Source: Streptomyces erythrochromogenes (GTDB lineage Bacteria > Actinomycetota > Actinomycetes > Streptomycetales > Streptomycetaceae). Taken from it: a DNA stretch of 64,000 nt. Made by a program: the position numbers and the translations under genes. The notes under the pieces were generated by a model. That model was given only the letters and a program-made list of their open reading frames with translations. It was not told where the DNA came from and searched no databases. Below, in pieces: positions 18,752 through 27,823 of this stretch; the first letter of the stretch is position 1, and each line of letters starts with the position of its first letter. The DNA is taken from positions 2,418,001 through 2,482,000 of the forward strand of contig NZ_CP108036.1 in the NCBI RefSeq assembly GCF_036170895.1, read 5' to 3'.

Positions 18752-20911
18752 ATGAACGCAGACCTGAGGTCCTCGGCCGACTCCGTACTCGCCCGCCTCG
18801 TGGGGGACCCCACGGGCACCGCCCGGCTGCGCGAGGACCAGTGGCTCGCGATCGAGGCCCTCGTCGCGCACAAGCGGCGGGCGCTCGTGGTCCAGCGCAC
18901 GGGCTGGGGCAAGTCCGCCGTGTACTTCGTCGCCACGTCGCTGCTGCGTGCGGCGGGCGCCGGCCCGACCGTGATCGTCTCGCCGCTCCTCGCGCTGATG
19001 CGCAATCAGGTCGAGGCCGCGGCACGGGCGGGGATCCGCGCCCGCACCATCAACTCCGCCAACCCCGAGGAATGGGAGGGGATCCAGGCCGAGGTCGCGG
19101 CGGGCGAGGTCGACGTCCTGCTGGTGAGCCCGGAGCGGCTCAACAACCCGGACTTCCGCGACCAGGTCCTGCCCAAGCTCTCGGCGGCCACCGGCCTGCT
19201 CGTGGTGGACGAGGCGCACTGCATCTCCGACTGGGGGCACGACTTCCGCCCCGACTACCGCCGGCTGCGCACCATGCTGGCCGACCTCCCGCCGGGCGTC
19301 CCGGTCCTCGCCACGACCGCCACGGCCAACGCCCGCGTGACCGCCGACGTCGCCGAGCAGCTGGGCACCGGAGCCGGCACGGACGCGCTGGTGCTGCGCG
19401 GCCCGCTGGACCGCGAGAGCCTCAGCCTGGCGGTCCTGACCCTGCCCGACGCGGCGCACCGGCTGGCCTGGCTCGCGGACCACCTCGGCGAGCTGCCCGG
19501 GTCCGGGATCATCTACACGCTGACGGTCGCGGCGGCCGAGGAGGTCACCACGTACCTGCGCCACCGCGGGCACACGGTGTCCTCGTACACCGGCAAGACG
19601 GAGAACGCGGACCGCCAGCAGGCCGAGGACGACCTGCAGGCGAACCGGGTCAAGGCCCTGGTGGCCACGTCCGCCCTCGGGATGGGCTTCGACAAGCCCG
19701 ACCTGGGCTTCGTCGTGCACCTGGGGTCTCCGTCCTCGCCGATCGCCTACTACCAGCAGGTCGGCCGAGCGGGCCGTGGCGTGGAGCACGCGGAGGTCTT
19801 GCTGCTGCCCGGCCGGGAGGACGAGGCGATCTGGCAGTACTTCGCGTCGGTCGCCTTCCCGCCGGAGGAGCAGGTGCGCCGCACCCTCGACGTCCTGGCC
19901 CAGGCGGGGCGCCCGATGTCGCTGCCCGCCCTGGAGCCGCTGGTCGACCTGCGCCGCACCCGGCTGGAGACCATGCTCAAGGTCCTCGACGTCGACGGCG
20001 CCGTGCACCGCGTCAAGGGCGGCTGGACCTCGACGGGTGAACCGTGGGCCTACGACGCCGAGCGCTACGCCTGGGTGGCCCGCCAGCGGGCCGCCGAGCA
20101 GCAGGCGATGCGCGACTACGCGGCGGCCACGGGTTGCCGGATGGAGTTCCTGCGCAGGCAGCTCGACGACGAGGAGGCCGCGCCCTGCGGCCGCTGCGAC
20201 AACTGCGCCGGAGCCCGGTTCGCAGCCGAGGTCTCCACCACCGCGCTGGACACCGCGCGCGGCGAGCTGGGCCGCCCCGGTGTGGAGTTGGAGCCGCGCA
20301 AGATGTGGCCGACCGGACTCGCCGCGGTCGGTGTCGACCTCAAGGGGCGCATCCCCGCCGGGGAGCAGGCCTCCACGGGCCGGGCCCTGGGCCGGCTGTC
20401 CGACATCGGCTGGGGCAACCGGCTGCGCCCCATGCTCGCCCCGCAGGCTCCCGACCAGCCGGTTCCGGACGATGTCACGCAGGCCGTGATCGCGGTGCTC
20501 GCCGACTGGGCCCGGGGCCCCGGCGGTTGGGCCTCCGGCGCCTCCGACGCACCGGAACGTCCGGTGGGTGTGGTCGCACTGCCCTCGCGCAGCCGTCCCC
20601 AACTCGTCGGTTCGCTGGCCGCGCGGATCGCCGAGGTCGGGCGGATGCCCCTGCTCGGCACGATCTCCTACACCGATCAGGTCCCCGAGTTCGGGCTGGC
20701 GTCCTCCAACAGCGCGCAGCGGGTCCGCGGTCTCCACCAAGCCCTGGCCGTCCCGCAGGAGCTGGCTGCGGCACTGGCGCAGACCCCCGGCCCGGTGCTC
20801 CTCGTGGACGACCGCGCGGAGAGCGGATGGACACTCGCGGTGGCCGCACGGCTCCTGCGACGCGCAGGCGCAAAGGAGGTGTTCCCGCTGGTGCTGGCGC
20901 TCCAGGGGTGA
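18752..20911 (+). CDS. RqlH-type RecQ-like helicase fused to a phosphoribosyltransferase-like domain
   Basis: A 719-residue 3'-5' DNA helicase. RecQ-like motor: motif 0/I QRTGWGKSAVYF, motif II VVDEAHCISDWGHDF, motif III ATTATAN, motif V-VI ATSALGMGFDKPD and QQVGRAGRG. A four-Cys zinc site follows with CRMEFLRRQL and CGRCDNC. There is no HRDC domain; instead the last ~130 residues resemble ComF-type phosphoribosyltransferases, with VLLVDDRAESGWTLAVAA in the PRPP-loop position. This architecture is that of mycobacterial RqlH (about 690 residues). Role: DNA repair and recombination. Start ATG 18752 is preceded by GGGGG at short spacing; an upstream in-frame start exists at 18677. Confidence 0.9.
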   Translation: MNADLRSSADSVLARLVGDPTGTARLREDQWLAIEALVAHKRRALVVQRTGWGKSAVYFVATSLLRAAGAGPTVIVSPLLALMRNQVEAAARAGIRARTINSANPEEWEGIQAEVAAGEVDVLLVSPERLNNPDFRDQVLPKLSAATGLLVVDEAHCISDWGHDFRPDYRRLRTMLADLPPGVPVLATTATANARVTADVAEQLGTGAGTDALVLRGPLDRESLSLAVLTLPDAAHRLAWLADHLGELPGSGIIYTLTVAAAEEVTTYLRHRGHTVSSYTGKTENADRQQAEDDLQANRVKALVATSALGMGFDKPDLGFVVHLGSPSSPIAYYQQVGRAGRGVEHAEVLLLPGREDEAIWQYFASVAFPPEEQVRRTLDVLAQAGRPMSLPALEPLVDLRRTRLETMLKVLDVDGAVHRVKGGWTSTGEPWAYDAERYAWVARQRAAEQQAMRDYAAATGCRMEFLRRQLDDEEAAPCGRCDNCAGARFAAEVSTTALDTARGELGRPGVELEPRKMWPTGLAAVGVDLKGRIPAGEQASTGRALGRLSDIGWGNRLRPMLAPQAPDQPVPDDVTQAVIAVLADWARGPGGWASGASDAPERPVGVVALPSRSRPQLVGSLAARIAEVGRMPLLGTISYTDQVPEFGLASSNSAQRVRGLHQALAVPQELAAALAQTPGPVLLVDDRAESGWTLAVAARLLRRAGAKEVFPLVLALQG

Positions 20912-21126
20912 CCCGATGCGTCATTCTCGGCGTGGCGGGGCAAGGATATGAACGGCATACCGGCGAATTCCGGTCGGCGTCGTCAATTGCTCGTTGCCGC
21001 ATGCTCGGAAGCCACGCGAGAATTGGAGTGCTCCCGCTCGGCTCCTCGGCACCCTCCTGGGCCGCGCTGCGGCGCGCCCTGACTCCAGCCGTGCCCGTCC
21101 GCGGGCGTGTACCCGAAGGGAGGAAC
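20912..21126. other. Intergenic region
   Basis: 215 bases between the helicase stop and the next start. A modest hairpin ACCGG-CGAATT-CCGGT lies near 20961-20976; the AT-richer stretch around 20970-21010 may hold the next promoter. Confidence 0.3.
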
Positions 21127-21756
21127 GTGACCTTCGGATTCACGCCGCCTTCGACCTCGTCTCTGGCAACGGCCACCGGCGGCGCGAGCCGGCACGGCAG
21201 GCTGCTGGAACCGTCCGAGTGGATGTCGGCGGGCATTCCCCTGCTGCGCAATCCTCGCGAGGTCGTCAGCGGGCTGCACTCCCGGCACAGCCCGGTGCCT
21301 GCGACCGCGGTGATCGCCGTCCTCGGCCCGGAGGAACAGCTCGTGGCGAGCGCTTCCTTCGTGCAGCGCTCGGCGTCGGCCGACGGCTGGGAGTACCGCA
21401 ACGCCCTGCTGTCCCGGCTGCGCCGGGTCCTCCCGCACGACCTGCGCCGACGGACCCCGGTGCGGACGGCCGTCCTGCTCTACTGCCGCGAGGGCGACGA
21501 GCGGTGGACCCCGGAGGACGGGGCGTGGATGTGGGGGCTGCGGGACGCCTGCACCCTGCACGGACTGCGCTGCGGCGCGTACATCACGCTGACCCGCGCC
21601 GGCTGGCAGGTGCTGGGCGAAGGCCGTGGTGGCCGGCGGCCCAGTTCGGACTCGCGACCGCAGCGGCTCGGCGACACCGTGGCCGAGTTCGCTCCGGTGG
21701 CCCTGCACACCGGTGGCGGCGCGGCCGAGGCCCTGCGCCGGACCGCCGCGCGCTGA
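21127..21756 (+). CDS. Conserved Streptomyces hypothetical protein
   Basis: A 209-residue protein from GTG 21127 directly after GGGAGGAA. It begins TFGFTPPSTSSLATATGG and contains LLEPSEWMSAGIPLLRNP, a sequence I recall as conserved among Streptomyces at this locus. It has no membrane helices, signal or known motif; the middle is a mixed alpha/beta fold with YCREGDERWTPEDG. The open frame extends hundreds of codons upstream, overlapping the helicase in another frame, but that part is not coding. Function unknown. Confidence 0.8.
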   Translation: MTFGFTPPSTSSLATATGGASRHGRLLEPSEWMSAGIPLLRNPREVVSGLHSRHSPVPATAVIAVLGPEEQLVASASFVQRSASADGWEYRNALLSRLRRVLPHDLRRRTPVRTAVLLYCREGDERWTPEDGAWMWGLRDACTLHGLRCGAYITLTRAGWQVLGEGRGGRRPSSDSRPQRLGDTVAEFAPVALHTGGGAAEALRRTAAR

Positions 21757-21806
21757 AGCCCGTACCCGGCGTCCGGCCCCGTTCGACCCTCGTTCACGAC
21801 GCGCAG

Positions 21807-21822
21807 CCTGCCCGCGGGCAGG
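21807..21822 (+). terminator. Palindrome after the hypothetical gene
   Basis: CCTGCCCGCGGGCAGG, a perfect 16-base palindrome 50 bases past the stop at 21756; first of two tandem hairpins. Confidence 0.5.
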
Positions 21823-21830
21823 CCTCACGG

Positions 21831-21856
21831 CCGTACACCCGGAACCGGGCGTACGG
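21831..21856 (+). terminator. Second tandem hairpin
   Basis: CCGTACACCCGG-AA-CCGGGCGTACGG, 12-base arms with one mismatch. Downstream (about 21890-21920) the unit CGGGCCACGGCT is repeated twice. The region separates two convergent genes. Confidence 0.5.
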
Positions 21857-22003
21857 CGGATCAGGCCTCGGGTACCCGCGCGGGCGTCGACACGGGCCAC
21901 GGCTCGGGCCACGGCTCGAACCTCGGACCAGGTCTCGGCCCGGGCTTCAGCGGGGCCGGCTCAGCGCCCGCCCCGCCCCTCGCCCGTGCCGGGGTACAGG
22001 GCG

Positions 22004-22642
22004 TCAGACGCCCGCACCCAGCACGGAGTTGATCTGCTTCGCGTCACCGCACACGATCAGCAGGGCACCCGCCCGGGTGAGCGCGACCGGCAGGGAACCC
22101 ACGACGGTGTCGACCGGACCGCCGTTGGCCGCGAAGACCACGACGGGACGCCCGGCGGCACGCTCGACCTGCGCCGCGTCCGCGTAGAAGACGTCGTCCC
22201 CGGCGTCGTGCAGGGCCCAGTACGCGGCCTCGCCGAAGGACAGCTCGTGAGCGGCCCACGGGTGCGGGTCGCCGGTGGTGAGGACCAGGATGTCGCCGGG
22301 CGCGCGCCCGGTGTCGAGCAGCAGGTCCACGGCCTCTTCGGCCGCGTCCAGCGCACCCTCGGCGGACGCCGGGATCAGCTGGATCTGCGGCACCGCCGCG
22401 GAGACGGACGGTGCAGTGGGGGCAGGGGCTGCGGGAACGGGTCCGGGCGTGGCCTGCGCCGCGCGCTGCGCGGGGGGTGCGGGCCGGGCGGGACCGGGGC
22501 GACCGGGCCGCGGGACTGCGGCGGGACGCGGACCAGGTACGGGGCGGGGGGTCTGCGCGGTGCGGCTCGCGGCCGGCGTGACGCGGGGACCCTGGGCACT
22601 CTCGTGAATCTGAGGCTCCTCGATGGCGGGGGTGAGAGGCAT
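22004..22642 (-). CDS. Conserved hypothetical protein with Pro/Ala-rich N terminus
   Basis: A 212-residue protein from ATG 22642. The first ~80 residues are low-complexity Pro, Ala and Gly; the C-terminal ~120 residues form a compact alpha/beta domain with AVDLLLDTGRAPGDILVLTTGD, HPWAAHELSFGEAAYWALH and RAGALLIVCGDAKQINSVLG. The latter ending recalls superfamily 1 helicase C-terminal or nucleotide-binding folds, but no Walker motif is present. It follows rnhB on the same strand after 59 bases that contain an inverted repeat. Function unknown; conserved in Streptomyces next to rnhB. Confidence 0.75.
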   Translation of the reverse strand: MPLTPAIEEPQIHESAQGPRVTPAASRTAQTPRPVPGPRPAAVPRPGRPGPARPAPPAQRAAQATPGPVPAAPAPTAPSVSAAVPQIQLIPASAEGALDAAEEAVDLLLDTGRAPGDILVLTTGDPHPWAAHELSFGEAAYWALHDAGDDVFYADAAQVERAAGRPVVVFAANGGPVDTVVGSLPVALTRAGALLIVCGDAKQINSVLGAGV

Positions 22643-22662
22643 GAGTTGACATCTATCAAACA

Positions 22663-22681
22663 CCGGTACGAAACGTACCGG
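22663..22681. promoter_or_regulatory. Inverted repeat between rnhB and the next gene
   Basis: CCGGTACG-AAA-CGTACCGG, perfect 8-base arms, exactly 21 bases from the rnhB stop and 21 from the next start. It may terminate rnhB or be an operator for the downstream gene. Confidence 0.45.
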
Positions 22682-22701
22682 CCGGTGGCACATGGGTGCG
22701 A

Positions 22702-23412
22702 TCAGAAATCGAAGCCGAGTTGGCCTCCGTTTTCCAGCTCCATCGACTCCTCGCTGCGGCGCACCTTCTTCAGGTGGCGCCATCTGGGCAGCGCGTCGAG
22801 GTACGACCACGAGAGCCGGTGGTAGGGGGTGGGCCCCCGCTCCTCAAGGGCCGCCCGATGCACGGGCGAGGGGTATCCGGCATTGGCGGCGAAAGCGAAG
22901 TCCTCGATTCCGCCGCCCTGTTCGCCGAGTTCGGCCATCATGCGGTCGCGTCGGACCTTGGCGATGACCGAAGCCGCCGAGACGGCGATGCAGGACTGGT
23001 CGCCCTTGATCACCGTACGAACCCGCCAGGGCGGGCCGAGATAGTCGTGCTTGCCGTCGAGTATCACCGCGTCGGGCCGCACCGGCAGGGCCTCCAGCGC
23101 GCGCTCCGCAGCGAGCCGCAGGGCGGCCGTCATGCCCAGTTCGTCGATCTCCTCGGGCGTGGAGTGCCCGAGCGCGTACGCGGTGACCCAGTCCTCCAGG
23201 ACATCGAGCAGAGCGTCGCGCCGCTTGGGGGTGAGCAGTTTGGAGTCGGTGAGCCCGGCGGGCGGCCGGCGCAGGCCCGTGATCGCCGCACACACGGTGA
23301 CGGGACCGGCCCAGGCCCCTCGTCCGACTTCGTCGACCCCGGCGATGACCTTGGCGCCGGTGGTTGCACGGAGGGAGCGCTCGACGGTGTGGGTGGGTGC
23401 TTCGTACGGCAT
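22702..23412 (-). CDS. rnhB: Ribonuclease HII
   Basis: RNase HII, 236 residues, removes ribonucleotides from RNA:DNA hybrids and misincorporated ribonucleotides from the chromosome. The acidic active site is visible: [17 protein letters not shown] (DEG-type motif with Asp-Glu), ILDGKH and DRMMAEL. The ending NGGQLGFDF is typical of actinobacterial enzymes. ATG 23412 gives the normal length; no strong ribosome site is seen. It is the first gene of a short run toward 22004. Confidence 0.94.
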   Translation of the reverse strand: MPYEAPTHTVERSLRATTGAKVIAGVDEVGRGAWAGPVTVCAAITGLRRPPAGLTDSKLLTPKRRDALLDVLEDWVTAYALGHSTPEEIDELGMTAALRLAAERALEALPVRPDAVILDGKHDYLGPPWRVRTVIKGDQSCIAVSAASVIAKVRRDRMMAELGEQGGGIEDFAFAANAGYPSPVHRAALEERGPTPYHRLSWSYLDALPRWRHLKKVRRSEESMELENGGQLGFDF

Positions 23413-23527
23413 GGCGCCAGCAAGGTTACGCCGCCCCGAGCCCACTGCACACCCCCGCCCCGGTCCGACCGGCATGCGATCGGCCACGGATCCCGCCCGC
23501 CCCCTCCCGCAGCCGCCCCTCCCCGTC

Positions 23528-24130
23528 TCACACCCTGAGCAGCGGCACCATCACCCCGTCGATCAACTCGGCGATGTCAGCATCCCTCCATTCGCTTCCG
23601 CACACCTTGGCGCGGTACATCAGCATCGCCGGAATGACATCCACGACAAACGGACCAGTAGCGTCCGGTCGCACGTCCCCCCGCTCGATTCCGCGCAGCA
23701 CAAGCTCCCTGATCAGACGCCGGGCGGGCTCCTGCAGCCCGGACCAAATGACGCCGTGGAACCGCTCCGCGGTCAAGTGATCGCATTCGTGAAGCACCGA
23801 CCAGAGGGCCTGTCCGGCACGCGAGTGCATGACGTCCCTCGTCTGCTCGCACAGCAGGTAGAGGTCCTCGCGGATCGAGCCGGAGTCGGGAATCTCACCG
23901 ATCTCCGGCAGTCCGGTCCGCAGCGCGTCGGCCACGAGATCCGCCTTCGAGGGCCAGCGCCGGTACAGCGCGGCCTTGCCGGTCTGCGCACCGGCCGCGA
24001 CACCCTCCATGGTCAGCGCGTTCCAGCCGACCGTGCTCAGTTGCTCCAACGCCGCGTCGAGAATCGCCCGTTCGAGTTCGGGACCCCGCCTGCGCCCCGG
24101 CGACGCCGATGACCAGCGCGAACCCACCAT
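23528..24130 (-). CDS. TetR-family repressor (efflux regulator)
   Basis: A 200-residue TetR regulator from ATG 24130 with GGAGGTGGGGAG upstream. The N-terminal HTH is clear: [20 protein letters not shown] and [20 protein letters not shown] at about 22-65, with the typical Tyr-Arg-Trp recognition helix. The C-terminal ligand domain is all-helical and unidentified. It is divergent from an MFS exporter with a 143-base intergenic region containing two matching palindromes, so it most likely represses the exporter and itself and is released by the exported compound. Confidence 0.93.
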   Translation of the reverse strand: MVGSRWSSASPGRRRGPELERAILDAALEQLSTVGWNALTMEGVAAGAQTGKAALYRRWPSKADLVADALRTGLPEIGEIPDSGSIREDLYLLCEQTRDVMHSRAGQALWSVLHECDHLTAERFHGVIWSGLQEPARRLIRELVLRGIERGDVRPDATGPFVVDVIPAMLMYRAKVCGSEWRDADIAELIDGVMVPLLRV

Positions 24131-24181
24131 CTCCCCACCTCCCACCGGCCCGAGACGCCGTCACTGCATACATTTTCAGCC

Positions 24182-24205
24182 TTAGTGAACGCTTGCGTGC
24201 ACTAA
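24182..24205. promoter_or_regulatory. TetR operator O1
   Basis: TTAGTGAACGC-TT-GCGTGCACTAA, 11-base arms with one mismatch, centred 46 bases from O2. It overlaps the proposed -35 of the exporter promoter. Confidence 0.75.
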
Positions 24206-24221
24206 TCCCGGCTCCTACCGT
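24193..24221 (+). promoter_or_regulatory. Candidate promoter of the MFS exporter
   Basis: TTGCGT (24193-24198), 17-base spacer, TACCGT (24216-24221). Transcription would begin near 24228, at the edge of operator O2. Confidence 0.5.
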
Positions 24222-24228
24222 GGACCCG

Positions 24229-24250
24229 TAGTGAACGACGCCGTTCACTA
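24229..24250. promoter_or_regulatory. TetR operator O2
   Basis: TAGTGAACG-ACGC-CGTTCACTA, perfect 9-base arms, between the proposed +1 and the exporter start. It shares the TAGTGnACG half-site with O1. Confidence 0.8.
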
Positions 24251-24273
24251 TTTCACTTTGGGGGGGATCCTCA

Positions 24274-25827
24274 GTGACAAGCTCTCAACTCGCCGCGCCC
24301 CGGATACCGGGGGCGGCGCGCCGGGAGGGACGCCCCGGCGTGGCGCTCGCCGTCATCGCCGCCTGCCAGCTCATGGTCGTCCTCGACGCGACCATCGTGA
24401 ACATCGCGCTCCCGCACATCCAGACCGCGCTCGACTTCAGCACCACCGACCTCTCCTGGGTGCTCAGCGCCTACACCCTCACCTTCGGCGGACTGCTGCT
24501 GCTCGGCGGCCGGGCCGGCGACATCCTCGGCCGGCGCCGGGTGTTCCTGGCCGGAATCCTGCTCTTCACGCTGGCCTCGCTCCTCGGCGGCTTCGCCCAG
24601 GAGCCGTGGCAGCTGCTCGCCGCCCGAGCCCTCCAGGGGGTCGGCGGCGCGATCGCCTCCCCGACCTCGCTCGCGCTGATCACGACGACGTTCGCCGAAG
24701 GCCCGGAGCGGAACCGGGCGTTCGGAGTGTTCGCCGCCGTCTCCGCGGGCGGTGGCGCGATCGGCCTGCTGGCGGGCGGCATGCTGACCGAGTGGCTCGA
24801 CTGGCGCTGGGTGCTCTTCGTCAACGTACCGATCGGCATTCTGATCGCGGTGCTCACCCCGCTCTACATCAGCGAGTCCGAGCGCCACCCCGGCCGTTTC
24901 GACATCGCCGGAGCCCTCACCTCCACCGGCGGCATGGCCTCGCTCGTCTACGGCTTCATCCGCGCCTCGGAGGAGGGCTGGCGCGACCCGCTCACTCTCG
25001 GCTCGTTCGCCGCCGCCCTGGTCCTGCTGGCGCTCTTCGTCGTCATCGAGTCGCAGGCCCGCGAACCGATCATCCCGCTGCGCATGTTCGCCGACCGCAA
25101 CCGCACCGGCACCTACGTCATCATGCTCGGCCTCGCCGCGGCGATGTTCGGCATGTTCTTCTTCATCGTCCAGTTCGTGCAGAACGTGCTGGGCTTCTCG
25201 CCGATCCGGTCGGGGCTCGGCTTCCTGCCCGTCACGGTCGCCATCGTCACCGCCGCCGGCCTCTCGCAGCGCTTCCTGCCGCGCTTCGGCCCCAAGCCCT
25301 TCATGGTCATCGGATCCGCGCTCACCGGCACCGGGCTGGCCTGGCTGGCCCTCCTGCGGACCGACAGCTCGTACCTCTCCGGCGTCCTCGGCCCGATGCT
25401 CCTGTTCGGCTTCGGCATGGGCCTCAACTTCGTGACGCTGACCCTGACCGCCGTTTCCGGGGTGGACCCGAAGGAGGCCGGGGCCGCCTCCGGACTGCTG
25501 AACGCCGGCCAGCAGGTCGGCGGCTCGCTCGGCCTGTCCATCCTCGTCACCGTCTTCGGCACCGCCAGCCGCGAGGAGGCCACGAAGCAGGTACCGGCCT
25601 TCCTTGCCCAGGCGGATCCCCAGGCCGCGGCCGCCTTCAAGGAGACCGGACGGCTGCCCGACCCCTGGGGGGACCTCGTCCTGGCCCAGGGCATCTCCAC
25701 CTCGTTCATGGCCGCCGTGGCGATGGCCGGCCTCGCCCTGGCCACCGCCCTGCTGGTGATCCGGGTGCGCAAGAGCGACCTGCAGGCCCTGGCCGGCGCC
25801 GCCGCGAAGGCCGGTCCGGCCGCCTGA
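24274..25827 (+). CDS. DHA2-family multidrug MFS exporter (EmrB/QacA type)
   Basis: A 517-residue, about 14-helix proton-driven exporter from GTG 24274. Motifs: VLDATIVNIALPHIQ in helix 1 (motif D1), LLLGGRAGDILGRRR in loop 2-3 (motif A) and GVGGAIASPTSLALI in helix 5 (motif C, antiporter). It should pump a hydrophobic drug or signal out of the cell. Regulation is by the divergent TetR protein through two operators in the leader. It is monocistronic: a strong hairpin follows and the next gene is convergent. Substrate is not predictable. Confidence 0.93.
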   Translation: MTSSQLAAPRIPGAARREGRPGVALAVIAACQLMVVLDATIVNIALPHIQTALDFSTTDLSWVLSAYTLTFGGLLLLGGRAGDILGRRRVFLAGILLFTLASLLGGFAQEPWQLLAARALQGVGGAIASPTSLALITTTFAEGPERNRAFGVFAAVSAGGGAIGLLAGGMLTEWLDWRWVLFVNVPIGILIAVLTPLYISESERHPGRFDIAGALTSTGGMASLVYGFIRASEEGWRDPLTLGSFAAALVLLALFVVIESQAREPIIPLRMFADRNRTGTYVIMLGLAAAMFGMFFFIVQFVQNVLGFSPIRSGLGFLPVTVAIVTAAGLSQRFLPRFGPKPFMVIGSALTGTGLAWLALLRTDSSYLSGVLGPMLLFGFGMGLNFVTLTLTAVSGVDPKEAGAASGLLNAGQQVGGSLGLSILVTVFGTASREEATKQVPAFLAQADPQAAAAFKETGRLPDPWGDLVLAQGISTSFMAAVAMAGLALATALLVIRVRKSDLQALAGAAAKAGPAA

Positions 25828-25846
25828 ACGGTTCCCGCACGCACCG

Positions 25847-25882
25847 GGCCGGACGCGGGGAGGCGGTGCCCCACGTCCGGCC
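25847..25882 (+). terminator. Terminator after the MFS gene
   Basis: GGCCGGACGcGGGG / CCCCaCGTCCGGCC with an 8-base loop, a 13-pair stem with one internal mismatch, between convergent genes. Imperfect repeats of CCCAGTGCC follow at about 25891-25930. Confidence 0.75.
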
Positions 25883-25933
25883 GGGTCGACCGATGCCCCC
25901 AGTGCCCCAGTGCCCCGGTGCACCGGTGCGCGA

Positions 25934-27646
25934 CTAGTACTCGGCCCTGCTGCCGAAGGTTCCGAGCCGTGAGCAGACCTCGTACGACGCCGTCACCGGG
26001 CGCTCGCGCAGGATCTGCCGGGCGCGGTACTCGCCCATGCTCAGCGCGTACCAGGGGACGTCGCCGGCCCGGGACATGTCGTCGTTGATCCCGCGCAGGG
26101 CGCAGGACCGCTGGGGCTCGGGCAGCCGGTCCAGGGCGGGGACGGCATCCGCCGACAAGGACTGGAAGTAGGCCAGGTCGATCTTCTGGTCCTTCTCGAA
26201 GCGGGCCACGTTCCGTTCGGCGACCATCCCGTCCGGCGACAGCAGGCCGAAGGCCAGGACCGCGGCGGCGGCGCTGCCCGCGACCGCCCGCGGCAGCCAC
26301 CGCGCGCCGAACACGCCGGCCGCCATGATCAGTACGATGACCAGCCCGAGCCACAGCTCCATCGCGGCCACCGAGACCCGCAGCCTGGTCAGCCCGTACG
26401 CGTCCACGTAGAGGTCCATGCGGCGCAGCGCGGCCGCGACCACGACGAGCGTCAGCGCGCACAGGACTCCGAGGACGATCCGGACGAAGCGCCGGTCGCC
26501 CGCCCCGGAGCGCGGAGCCCAGCGCAGGGCGAGCGCGATCACCGCGAGGGTGAGCAGGGTGGCCCAGAGCAGTTGCCAGAATCCCTGGCGGGCGTATTCG
26601 GCGTAGGTGAGGCCGGTGCTCTCCAGGACCTTGTCGTAGCCGCCGAAGAGGACGGCCAGCTGCACGGCGTTGAATCCGGCGAAGAGCAGGTTGAGCACGA
26701 TGAGCGGAAGGGCCCATTCGACCCGGGAGCGCGGTTTGCCCGGGGCCGTCCGGATCCGGTCCCAGCGCAGTGGGGCGGCCGCGGTGCGGGCAGCCGCGAT
26801 CGCGATCACCGCACCGAGGACGAAGAGCATGAACCGGATCGGCCCGTCCTCGACCGACACGTCGGGTATCAAACCGCCCAGGAGATCGGCGAAGGCAGCG
26901 TCCGCGGAGGCGAACAGCGCGCCGAAGAGGACGAGCAGGGCCACGGCCACGCCGGCCGCCTTGGCGACGGGGAGCCAGCGGTCCTTGCCGACGCTGCCGC
27001 GCGAGCGCAGCCCCTTCAGGACCCAGGCGACGCCGGACACGGTGGAGTCGATGAAGCCGAGCGGGCTGAGGAAGACTCCGGGCCAGGTGCGGCTGCCGTG
27101 GAGGGCGAGCGCACCCAGCAGCAGGGCGGCCAGGATCGCGAGCGTGGACGGCCAGGCGGAGTCGCGCAGGGCGGGTATCGCGAGGAGTGCGAGGCAGCCG
27201 ATCACCCAGGCCAGCGTCCAGGGCCGGGCCGTACGGCCGGCCACGCGGGCGGCGACGTACGCGGCGACGACGGCGGGCACCACCGCGAGGAGCAGGCCGG
27301 GGCCCATGCCGTCGGCCAGGAGGAGCGCGGCGGCGAGGCCGGATGCGAAGACGGCGACCAGGGTCGCGGTCCGGACGGGGGCGGCCTCGGCGGGGCGCAC
27401 CAGCGTGGCCCAGGAGGGTTTCGCGGTCGGCCTCGGGGGCGGCGCCCCCCAGGGGCGCGGTTGCTGCGGGTGGTGGTGCGGCTGCCAGGCGGGCCGGCCG
27501 GCGTGTGCACCCGGCCGGGGCCCGGCCGCGTCGGCGGGCGGATTGCCGGCCTGGGCCGGGCGTGTGGACGAATCCCCTGTCGCGGGCTCTGCGCTTGCCG
27601 CCGCCTCGCGCCGGGCTTCGTCCGCCCCGCCGGTGTTCTCTGACAT
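25934..27646 (-). CDS. DUF4173 polytopic membrane protein
   Basis: A 570-residue protein from ATG 27646 with GGGAGGGGA at good spacing. The first ~100 residues are hydrophilic, rich in Ala, Pro and His-Gln; then about 11 hydrophobic helices follow. The segment LTYAEYARQGFWQLLWATLLT near residue 380 is characteristic of DUF4173. The C-terminal ~90 residues are outside the membrane and contain two Cys (CALRG and YEVCSRLG). Function unknown. It has its own promoter and is convergent with the MFS exporter. Confidence 0.82.
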   Translation of the reverse strand: MSENTGGADEARREAAASAEPATGDSSTRPAQAGNPPADAAGPRPGAHAGRPAWQPHHHPQQPRPWGAPPPRPTAKPSWATLVRPAEAAPVRTATLVAVFASGLAAALLLADGMGPGLLLAVVPAVVAAYVAARVAGRTARPWTLAWVIGCLALLAIPALRDSAWPSTLAILAALLLGALALHGSRTWPGVFLSPLGFIDSTVSGVAWVLKGLRSRGSVGKDRWLPVAKAAGVAVALLVLFGALFASADAAFADLLGGLIPDVSVEDGPIRFMLFVLGAVIAIAAARTAAAPLRWDRIRTAPGKPRSRVEWALPLIVLNLLFAGFNAVQLAVLFGGYDKVLESTGLTYAEYARQGFWQLLWATLLTLAVIALALRWAPRSGAGDRRFVRIVLGVLCALTLVVVAAALRRMDLYVDAYGLTRLRVSVAAMELWLGLVIVLIMAAGVFGARWLPRAVAGSAAAAVLAFGLLSPDGMVAERNVARFEKDQKIDLAYFQSLSADAVPALDRLPEPQRSCALRGINDDMSRAGDVPWYALSMGEYRARQILRERPVTASYEVCSRLGTFGSRAEY

Positions 27647-27702
27647 CGGGTCCCCTCCCCTGTCGGCCGCCCCGGCGTACAGGTTGGGGCGGCGATGTGG
27701 AC

Positions 27703-27731
27703 AGAGTAGGCCGACCACAGGAGGTTTTGAA
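27703..27731 (-). promoter_or_regulatory. Candidate promoter of the DUF4173 gene
   Basis: On the minus strand TTCAAA (27726-27731), 17-base spacer, TACTCT (27703-27708), about 57 bases before the start codon. Confidence 0.4.
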
Positions 27732-27823
27732 CAGGATCAAAAGCGTGCTGTGGCAGGACCGTGACAATCGGAACGCGGGCTCTCACCCGCGCAGCCCGCC
27801 GGGCACGGGTCCGCCGCGGGGGA

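Noticed and set aside
17154..19025. Upstream extension of the debranching frame through the DUF4192 gene
   Set aside because: The extension overlaps a real gene in another frame and is Arg/Pro-rich without domains; ATG 17153 gives the family length.
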